From positions 1 to 13,064 of the forward strand of contig JBGOTP010000121.1 of assembly GCA_041476545.1 (NCBI GenBank): a stretch of 13,064 nt of DNA, read 5' to 3'. This DNA is from JBGOTP01 sp041476545 (lineage in GTDB: Bacteria > Acidobacteriota > Vicinamibacteria > Vicinamibacterales > CAVVIG01). Numbering within the stretch: the first letter of the stretch is position 1; each line of letters starts with the position of its first letter. Under the pieces are notes generated by a model that was not told where the DNA came from, ran no database searches, and saw only the letters and a program-made list of their open reading frames with translations. Shown here piece by piece: positions 8,147 through 13,064 of this stretch. The translations under genes and the position numbers were made by a program.

Positions 8147-8647
8147 CTATTCCAAGAGCAGCGGCTCGCTCGGATCCTCGCTCATCGGCATCAGATGATG
8201 GTCGCTCATGATGAGCCGGGCGCAGGCGTTCCACCTGAGGAGCGCATCGTCGTTGTTGGGCGGCCGCAGTTCTTCCGCCTTTTCGTAGCAGACCATCGCC
8301 TCGCGGAGCCACTCGTACGCGCGAGGGCCGCCGCGCGGCGTGCCGTGTTTGAGGGAGGCCTTCGCGCGTCGCTCGTAGACGATGCCGGTGTAATAGGCCC
8401 GGTCGTACTCGTTCGTGAGGCGGTCGACCGTCTTCCAGGCGTCGTGGACACGTGTTGTATCCGCGTCGAACTGATCGGTGATGGCCAGCAAGAGCATCGT
8501 GATCGCTTCCTGATTCGTCGGGCCGATCTCGAGCGCGTCGAGACAGATGCTCTCCGCTTCGCCTGGTTCGTTCAACAGACGGTAGCGCTCGGCCTTGGCG
8601 AGCGCCCTGGGTACGGCCTCCGGCGAGAGGGTCTTGAGCTCAAACAT
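8147..8647 (-). CDS. Small TPR-like protein at the end of the sdh operon
   Basis: A 166-residue protein with no signal peptide or membrane helix, so probably cytoplasmic. Helical pairs with TPR-like spacing appear at about 11-42 (ALAKAERYRLLNEPGEAESI, then ALEIGP) and 84-130 (YYTGIVYERRAKASL, then AMVCYEKAEELRP). The turn residues and the Ala/Tyr positions fit tetratricopeptide helices. The C-terminal tail is acidic. The ATG at 8647 has a strong GGAGG 5 bases upstream, at 8657-8653, inside the last codons of sdhB, and the two genes overlap by 8 bp. That places it firmly in the sdh transcript. TPR proteins act as protein-binding scaffolds; a role in SDH assembly or in sensing its state is inferred from position alone. 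It ends 13 bp from the convergent topoisomerase stop, and I see no convincing hairpin terminator there. Confidence 0.8.
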   Translation of the reverse strand: MFELKTLSPEAVPRALAKAERYRLLNEPGEAESICLDALEIGPTNQEAITMLLLAITDQFDADTTRVHDAWKTVDRLTNEYDRAYYTGIVYERRAKASLKHGTPRGGPRAYEWLREAMVCYEKAEELRPPNNDDALLRWNACARLIMSDHHLMPMSEDPSEPLLLE

Positions 8648-9392
8648 GGCGACCTCCGCGCAATACCCGAAACACCTTGGCGATGGGATCGTACAGCTGA
8701 TCGATCACCCGCTCCTTGAGCGGGATGATGGCGTTATCGGTGATGGTGATGCCTTCGGGACAGACCTTGGTACAGCACTTGGTGATATTGCAATAACCGA
8801 TGCCGTGCTCGTGCTGCAGCGAACGCGCGCGGTTGTCGACGTCGAGCGGGTTCATCTCGAGCGCGGCGGCGTAGACCAGATGCCGCGGTCCGACAAACGA
8901 GTCGAACATGCGATGGTCGCGCAGCACGTGGCACACGTCCTGGCACAGGAAGCACTCGATGCACTTGCGGAATTCCTGCACGCGCTCGACGTCGGCCTGC
9001 GCCATCCGCCAGGTGCCGTCGGGTGAATCGGCCGGTCGAGGCGTGAATTTCCGGATGCGTTTTTTCGCCTGGAAGTTCCACGAGACGTCGGTTACGAGAT
9101 CTCGAATCAGCGGGAACGCGCGCATCGGCTCGATCGTGACCGGCTTGGACAGATCGAGCTCATTGAGCCGCGTCATGCACATCAGCCGTGGGTTGCCGTT
9201 GACTTCCGCGGAGCACGAACCGCACTTCCCCGCCTTGCAGTTCCAGCGGACGGCCAGATCGTTGGCCTGCTCGGCTTGAATCTGGTGCACGGCGTCGAGC
9301 ACGACCATCCCTTCGGAGACGTGGGTCGCGTAGCCGCGGAACTCGCCGCCCTGTCGGTCGCCACGCCAGACTTGAAAGGTGGCTGTGTTCAC
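8640..9392 (-). CDS. sdhB: Succinate dehydrogenase iron-sulfur subunit (SdhB)
   Basis: Complete 250-residue electron-transfer subunit that carries electrons from the flavin of SdhA to the membrane subunit. The N-terminal ferredoxin domain has [2Fe-2S] ligands C52, C57, C60 (CKAGKCGSC) and C72. The C-terminal domain has C144, C147, C150 and C154 (CIECFLCQDVC) and C201, C207, C211 (CNITKCCTKVCPEG), enough for one [4Fe-4S] and one [3Fe-4S] cluster. The fourth Cys of the first group is followed by His, not the Pro usual in classical SdhB; this fits the non-classical Sdh branch. C206 is an extra cysteine. The start is the GTG at 9392, which overlaps the sdhA stop as GTGA and has GAGGAG 5 bases ahead. 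The same frame stays open further upstream inside sdhA, but those residues do not look like SdhB. The complex acts at the cytoplasmic face of the membrane. Confidence 0.95.
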   Translation of the reverse strand: MNTATFQVWRGDRQGGEFRGYATHVSEGMVVLDAVHQIQAEQANDLAVRWNCKAGKCGSCSAEVNGNPRLMCMTRLNELDLSKPVTIEPMRAFPLIRDLVTDVSWNFQAKKRIRKFTPRPADSPDGTWRMAQADVERVQEFRKCIECFLCQDVCHVLRDHRMFDSFVGPRHLVYAAALEMNPLDVDNRARSLQHEHGIGYCNITKCCTKVCPEGITITDNAIIPLKERVIDQLYDPIAKVFRVLRGGRHV

Positions 9393-11200
9393 TTCATCTC
9401 CTCGATGACTTGCTTCAACTCGGCCGGCATCTCGGGAATCGACGCGCGAGAGACCTCCATCGCGCCGTCGCGGCCCTTTCGGACGACGAGGTTGAACGCG
9501 GCGTAGAGCGGATCCTTGTCGGGATAGTCGTCGCGGAAGTGTCCGCCGCGGCTCTCGCGGCGTTCGATCGCCGAGCGCGTAATCGCTTCCGAGACCGTCA
9601 GCAGGTTGTGCAGATCGAGTGTCGCATGCCAGCCCGGGTTGTACTCGCGATGGCCGCCGACGCCGACCCGACGCGCACGTTCCCGCAGCGTCTCGAGGCC
9701 GTCGAGCGCCTTGCGCATCTCCAGCTCGGTTCGCACGATGCCCACGAGGTCCTGCATCATCTCCTGCAAGGCGTACTGCACTTGATAGGGACCCTCGCCC
9801 TGGGTTCCACGGTCGAACGGCTCGACCGCGCGGCGAGCGGCGTCGTCCACCTGTTGCGCGTCGATCGACCCGTGCCCGTGGCTCTTGGCGAACTTCGCCG
9901 CGAACTCCCCGGCACGCTTGCCGAACACGATGATGTCCGAGAGCGAGTTGCCGCCGAGACGATTCGCGCCGTTGATGCCGGCCGCGCACTCGCCTGCGGC
10001 GAACAGCCCCGGCACGGTCGACATCTGCGTGTCCGCGTCGACCCGCACACCACCCATGATGTAATGCGTCGTCGGGCCGATCTCCATTGGCTCCTGTGTG
10101 ATGTCGATATCCGCGAGCTGCTTGAACTGGTGGTACATGCTCGGCAGCTTCCGCTTGATGTGTTCGGCGGCATTCGGGATCCGGGCCTTGATCCAGCTGA
10201 TGTCGAGAAACACGCCGCCGTGCGGGCTGCCCCGGCCTGCCTTGATTTCGCGGACGATACAGCGGCTCACATGGTCGCGTGTCAGCAGCTCCGGCGGCCG
10301 GCGCGCCTCTTTGTCGCCTTGCGTGTACCGCCAGCCTTCCTCTTCGTTATCCGCGGTCTGCGTGCGATAGTTCTCCGGGACCTCGTCGAACATGAAGCGT
10401 CGGCCCTGATTGTTCCTCAGCACGCCGCCCTCGCCGCGCACGGCTTCGGTGACGAGGATGCCTCGTACGCTCGGCGGCCAGATCATGCCGGTTGGATGGA
10501 ACTGGACGAACTCCATGTCCACCAGATCCGCCAGGGCGTCGTAGGCGAGCGCGTGACCGTCGCCGGTGTACTCCCAGCTATTGCTCGTGATCTTGTAGGC
10601 GCGACCGATGCCGCCGGTCGCCAGGACGACGGCCCTGGCCTTGAACAGCTTGAACCGTCCGCGTTCCCGCTCGTAGCCGAACGCGCCGACCACGCGCTCA
10701 CCGTCCTTGAGCAGCGTGATGATCGTGCACTCCATGTGCACGTCGATGCCTTGGTGGATCCCGTGGTCCTGCAACGTCCGAATCATCTCGAGACCGGTGC
10801 GATCGCCGACGTGGGCCAGGCGTGGATACCGGTGGCCGCCGAAGTTGCGCTGGAGAATTTTGCCGTCCGTGGTCCGGTCGAACATCGCGCCCCACGCCTC
10901 GAGCTCGCGCACGCGATCGGGGGCCTCCTTCGCGTGCAGCTCCGCCATGCGCCAGTTGTTGACGTACTGGCCGCCGCGCATCGTGTCCGCGAAATGGACT
11001 TTCCAGCTGTCCCGATCATCGACGTTGCCGAGCGCCGCGGCAATGCCGCCTTCGGCCATCACCGTGTGTGCCTTGCCGAGCAGCGACTTGCACACGAGCC
11101 CGACGGACATGCCGCCGGCAGAGGCTTCGATGGCGGCTCTCAGCCCCGCTCCACCTGCGCCGATGACGAGGACATCGTGCTCGTGTGTCTGATACTCCAT
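9389..11200 (-). CDS. sdhA: Succinate dehydrogenase/fumarate reductase flavoprotein subunit (SdhA)
   Basis: Complete 603-residue catalytic subunit that oxidises succinate to fumarate (or the reverse) on a covalently bound FAD. The dinucleotide-binding motif GAGGAG is at 14-19. H45 in AHTVMAEGG matches the histidine that carries FAD in the family. Substrate-site motifs are present: H235 in HPTG, EAVRGEGG at 252-259, R313 in SRCIVREI, H379 in THYIMGG, and R414 in NRLGGNSL. The C-terminal domain has the SRGGHFRDDYP signature at 550-560. The start at 11200 (MEYQTHEHDVLVIGAGG) puts the FAD fold at the expected distance. The frame continues upstream to an ATG at 11326, but that extension lies inside sdhC in another frame and does not look like SdhA. 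The ribosome-binding site is weak and lies within short repeats. Sequence and context group it with the three-subunit mycobacterial Sdh1 type. Confidence 0.96.
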   Translation of the reverse strand: MEYQTHEHDVLVIGAGGAGLRAAIEASAGGMSVGLVCKSLLGKAHTVMAEGGIAAALGNVDDRDSWKVHFADTMRGGQYVNNWRMAELHAKEAPDRVRELEAWGAMFDRTTDGKILQRNFGGHRYPRLAHVGDRTGLEMIRTLQDHGIHQGIDVHMECTIITLLKDGERVVGAFGYERERGRFKLFKARAVVLATGGIGRAYKITSNSWEYTGDGHALAYDALADLVDMEFVQFHPTGMIWPPSVRGILVTEAVRGEGGVLRNNQGRRFMFDEVPENYRTQTADNEEEGWRYTQGDKEARRPPELLTRDHVSRCIVREIKAGRGSPHGGVFLDISWIKARIPNAAEHIKRKLPSMYHQFKQLADIDITQEPMEIGPTTHYIMGGVRVDADTQMSTVPGLFAAGECAAGINGANRLGGNSLSDIIVFGKRAGEFAAKFAKSHGHGSIDAQQVDDAARRAVEPFDRGTQGEGPYQVQYALQEMMQDLVGIVRTELEMRKALDGLETLRERARRVGVGGHREYNPGWHATLDLHNLLTVSEAITRSAIERRESRGGHFRDDYPDKDPLYAAFNLVVRKGRDGAMEVSRASIPEMPAELKQVIEEMK

Positions 11201-11207
11201 TGCAAGA

Positions 11208-11236
11208 GCTTTCAGCTGTCGGCTTTCAGCTTTCAG
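11208..11236. repeat. Short GCTTTCAGC direct repeats at the sdhC-sdhA junction
   Basis: On the plus strand GCTTTCAGC occurs at 11208-11216 and 11222-11230, and GCTTTCAG again at 11229-11236, overlapping the second copy. The cluster covers the sdhC stop codon (11233-11235) and most of the 32-bp gap before the sdhA start, so it supplies the sequence where the sdhA ribosome-binding site should be. The unit contains AGCT palindromes and could be the remains of a dispersed repeat. Confidence 0.6.
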
Positions 11237-12042
11237 AAAATTCGAAAATCCGACCACACGCCCATGGAGCAGAGCCGGACGTACAGGTCGGAGAAGCCCA
11301 CTGTAAATAGACTGCACCACGCCCACCGCATGTGCTTGCGATTGAGACAGCTCACACAGGAGTACGCCCGAGTGCCGATCGGTGAACGCGACAGCTCATC
11401 GACGCAGCCGCCCACGACATGACGCAGCGAATGACAGCCGAACAGGTACGCGCTCAAGAGGACGCAATTGGTAGCCAGAACGAGCGTGCCCACGCCGACG
11501 CCAAACGAGACGGTACCCGTCGCGGGATCCGCGAACCACAGAGCCTTCCAGACATCGGAGTACAGGAGAAACAACACCCCTAGCGACAGAAATAACATGT
11601 ATCGGTGGATGTTCTGCAGGATGAGCGGAAACGAGTGCTCGCCTCGGTACGTCGAGCGCGGCTCCCCGACCGTGCACGACGGCGGGTCCGCCCAAAAGGC
11701 TTTGTAGTACGCGCCTCGGTAGTAGTAGCACGTCAGCCTGAAAAAGCCTGGAATGGGAAGAATCAGCAGCGCCGGCGAAAAGGGCAGCCACGCGGGCCAC
11801 GTGACCGGCGGCGGACCGAACCAGCTGTGCGGCGAGTTGCCGAAGATTTCCGGCGAGTAGAACGGGGACAGGTACGGCCCGTACGTGTAGTGATCGCCCC
11901 GGAACGCCGCCCACGTCGAGTAGACGAGGAAGGTCGATAGCCCGAAGACGACGACGAGCGGCTGGATCCACCACGCGTCGTGACGCGCGGTTTCGCCAAA
12001 CCGACGAACTGGCAGCCGGACCGGCGCAGTCGATACAGACAT
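11233..12042 (-). CDS. sdhC: Succinate dehydrogenase membrane anchor, five-helix Sdh1-type (SdhC)
   Basis: Complete 269-residue membrane subunit that anchors SdhAB and passes electrons to quinone. Five hydrophobic helices are visible at about 23-47, 84-108, 146-170, 181-210 and 238-263. That is the number expected when a single polypeptide replaces the SdhC/SdhD pair. Conserved-looking segments include TCYYYRGAYYKAFW (104-117), PPSCTVGEP (120-128), FPLILQNIHRY (138-148) and GCHSLRHVVGG (202-212). From memory of the family, these match mycobacterial Sdh1 SdhC, where a Rieske-type [2Fe-2S] cluster bound by Cys and His replaces heme b. Candidate ligands here are C105, C123, H146, C193, C203, H204 and H208; I cannot assign them. 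The start ATG at 12042 has GAGGA 8 bases upstream. It is the first gene of the operon, with sdhA 32 bp downstream and a promoter about 90 bp upstream. Confidence 0.88.
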   Translation of the reverse strand: MSVSTAPVRLPVRRFGETARHDAWWIQPLVVVFGLSTFLVYSTWAAFRGDHYTYGPYLSPFYSPEIFGNSPHSWFGPPPVTWPAWLPFSPALLILPIPGFFRLTCYYYRGAYYKAFWADPPSCTVGEPRSTYRGEHSFPLILQNIHRYMLFLSLGVLFLLYSDVWKALWFADPATGTVSFGVGVGTLVLATNCVLLSAYLFGCHSLRHVVGGCVDELSRSPIGTRAYSCVSCLNRKHMRWAWCSLFTVGFSDLYVRLCSMGVWSDFRIF

Positions 12043-12093
12043 GCAACAGATCCTCGAGTGAACCGCGTTGAGAGATCGCCGAAGCTTCCGCCG

Positions 12094-12103
12094 ACCCTAG
12101 GGT
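12094..12103. other. 10-bp perfect palindrome in the sdh leader
   Basis: ACCCTAGGGT is its own reverse complement and lies in the predicted 5' leader of the sdh operon, roughly 25-35 nt after the predicted transcription start. On the minus strand it is flanked by two copies of CGGCGGAA. The symmetry does not extend further. It could be a small operator, but chance is also plausible. Confidence 0.25.
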
Positions 12104-12133
12104 TCCGCCGCCGAACGACGCGTGAGGAGGTGT

Positions 12134-12162
12134 ACCATACTGATGACCGTCGCGAAATTCAA
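12134..12162 (-). promoter_or_regulatory. Predicted sigma70-type promoter of the sdhCAB operon
   Basis: On the minus strand, TTGAAT (12162-12157) and TATGGT (12139-12134) are separated by exactly 17 bp. Each matches four of six consensus bases. Transcription from about 12127 would give a leader of roughly 85 nt before the sdhC ATG at 12042. This is the only long non-coding gap in the window (12043-12199) and it precedes the first gene of an operon, so a promoter is expected here. Confidence 0.6.
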
Positions 12163-12199
12163 GCGGGCCGGTGGCGCGCACCTCGTGCAGGCAGGACGC

Positions 12200-13064
12200 T
12201 CACGGCTTCGGCCACACGACGCCCTGATCTTTCTTCGTCACCGTCGCCAGTCCCTTGTAGACGAACTTCTGCACGCGCTGACCCCGATATGTCTCCGTCG
12301 TATAGAGGTTCCCCTTCGAATCGGTCGCGATGCTGTGGACGCCGTAGAACTCGCCCGGCTGGCGCCCGCCTTCGCCGAAGCTCGTGAGCAGCTCGAGCGT
12401 GTCGCGCAGGATCACGTGGACCTTGTCGTTCTCGCCGTCCGCGAGATAGATGTATTTCTGCTGCGCGTCCTTGGAGAACGCCACATCCCACGCGGAACCG
12501 GACCCGAGCGTCTCCTTGTTGAAGAACCCCTCCTTCACGAAGGTGCCGTCCGGCTTGAACACCTGAATCCGATCGTTCACGCGGTCGCAGACGTAGAGCA
12601 GCCGATCGACCGACAGATCCGCACAGTGCACCGGATTCCTGAACTGCTGCGCCGGCGGCGCCTTCGGATCGTACCGCCCCAGATCCACATCGTCGGGCCT
12701 TCTGCCGTACGCGCCCCAGTGGCGCTTGTAGGCGCCCGTCTCGGCGTCGAAGACGATGACGCGGTGATTGCCGTAGCCGTCGGCGACGTAGAGTTCGTTG
12801 GTTTCCTTGTCGAGAAACGTCTTCGCCGGGAGACGCAGGTTCGCCGTGTCGTTGCTGCCCTTGCTCGAGAGCGGCTTCCCGATCTGCATCAGGAACTTCC
12901 CCTCGTGCGTGAACTTCAGGACCATGTTGTCGTTGAACGATTGTGTGCCCCCGGTCTGGCGCTCATCCTGCTGGACGTTCTGCCCGGCGGTCGGCTGCCC
13001 ACGCCCGCGCGCGGCGCCCGCCGCACCGCCTGCCGCCGGCGCGGCACCACGCCCGTTGCCGCCG
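12200..13064 (-). CDS. NHL-repeat (six-bladed beta-propeller type) protein, N-terminus beyond the window
   Basis: The minus-strand frame stays open from the right edge to a TGA at 12200, showing 287 residues; the true start lies outside. The first 30 or so visible residues are a low-complexity Gly/Ala/Arg/Pro linker (GRGAAPAAGG, then ARGRGQPTAG). After that come NHL-type propeller blades, each with the pattern of a short Asn/Asp turn and a VxVF strand: ELYVADGYGNHRVIVFDAET, LLYVCDRVNDRIQVFKPDG, IYLADGENDKVHVI and GNLYTTETYRGQRVQKFVYKG. An ATG at 12925 lies in frame but inside the propeller's first visible strand, so it is probably not the start. Secretion is likely for such proteins with a linker, but the signal peptide is not visible. 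It is 157 bp upstream of sdhC on the same strand, and a promoter separates them. The ligand is unknown. Confidence 0.88.
   Translation of the reverse strand, partial: GGNGRGAAPAAGGAAGAARGRGQPTAGQNVQQDERQTGGTQSFNDNMVLKFTHEGKFLMQIGKPLSSKGSNDTANLRLPAKTFLDKETNELYVADGYGNHRVIVFDAETGAYKRHWGAYGRRPDDVDLGRYDPKAPPAQQFRNPVHCADLSVDRLLYVCDRVNDRIQVFKPDGTFVKEGFFNKETLGSGSAWDVAFSKDAQQKYIYLADGENDKVHVILRDTLELLTSFGEGGRQPGEFYGVHSIATDSKGNLYTTETYRGQRVQKFVYKGLATVTKKDQGVVWPKP

Noticed and set aside
8134..8180. Possible bidirectional terminator between the convergent topoisomerase and TPR-like genes
   Set aside because: Only 13 bp separate the stops, and the nearby inverted repeats (such as GAGC/GCTC) have 4-bp stems with no T-run.
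9393..9989. Upstream extension of the sdhB frame (199 codons)
   Set aside because: It overlaps sdhA in another frame, is Arg/Gly-rich, and precedes a GTG start with a good ribosome-binding site at the expected SdhB N-terminus.
11201..11326. Upstream in-frame ATG for sdhA (42 extra residues)
   Set aside because: The extension lies in the repeats and inside sdhC. The FAD-binding fold normally begins within the first 15 residues, which fits the ATG at 11200.
9410..11422. Long plus-strand open frame (670 codons) opposite sdhA and part of sdhC
   Set aside because: It is antisense to an sdhA with all catalytic motifs. Its translation is rich in Arg, His and Asp with no recognisable domain, as expected for a shadow frame in GC-rich DNA.
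12160..12200. Hairpin GCAC-GAG-GTGC just after the NHL gene stop as a terminator
   Set aside because: The stem is only four base pairs and no T-run follows; it is too weak to call.

Overview
The window is GC-rich and densely coded on both strands. It holds eight protein genes: six complete, and one cut by each edge of the window. The organism looks like an acidobacterium, probably Vicinamibacteria-like. This is inferred from gene content: two secreted proteins of the 'VWFA-related' type that is greatly expanded in Acidobacteriota, and a succinate dehydrogenase of the non-classical three-subunit kind. No rRNA, tRNA, CRISPR array, transposase or integrase is visible.

Left block (1-6160, minus strand). 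Three genes for exported proteins run leftward: a 1047-residue secreted protein I do not recognise, a 382-residue VWFA-domain protein with an intact metal site, and a second VWFA-related protein of at least 615 residues with a degraded metal site that runs off the left edge. A 4-bp GTGA overlap and a 24-bp gap indicate one operon. A perfect TATAAT -10 box (6199-6204, minus strand) lies in the 47-bp divergent gap upstream of the operon.

Centre (6208-8133, plus strand). A complete type IIA topoisomerase B subunit (ParE/GyrB family) is the only plus-strand gene. It is divergent from the left operon and converges on the right operon with 13 bp between the stop codons.

Right block (8147-13064, minus strand). 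A succinate dehydrogenase operon is transcribed leftward in the order sdhC, sdhA, sdhB, followed by a small TPR-like gene that overlaps sdhB by 8 bp. A good sigma70-type promoter (12134-12162) lies about 90 bp upstream of sdhC. SdhC is a single five-helix membrane subunit rich in Cys and His. As I recall the family, it resembles mycobacterial Sdh1, whose anchor carries a Rieske-type cluster instead of heme. Upstream of this operon, an NHL-repeat beta-propeller gene runs off the right edge.

The SDH operon is the clearest functional unit: SdhA oxidises succinate, SdhB passes the electrons on, and SdhC delivers them to quinone. The least explained part is the secreted operon on the left. Nearly all of the window is coding. 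The only intergenic stretch over 100 bp (12043-12199) holds the sdh promoter and leader.
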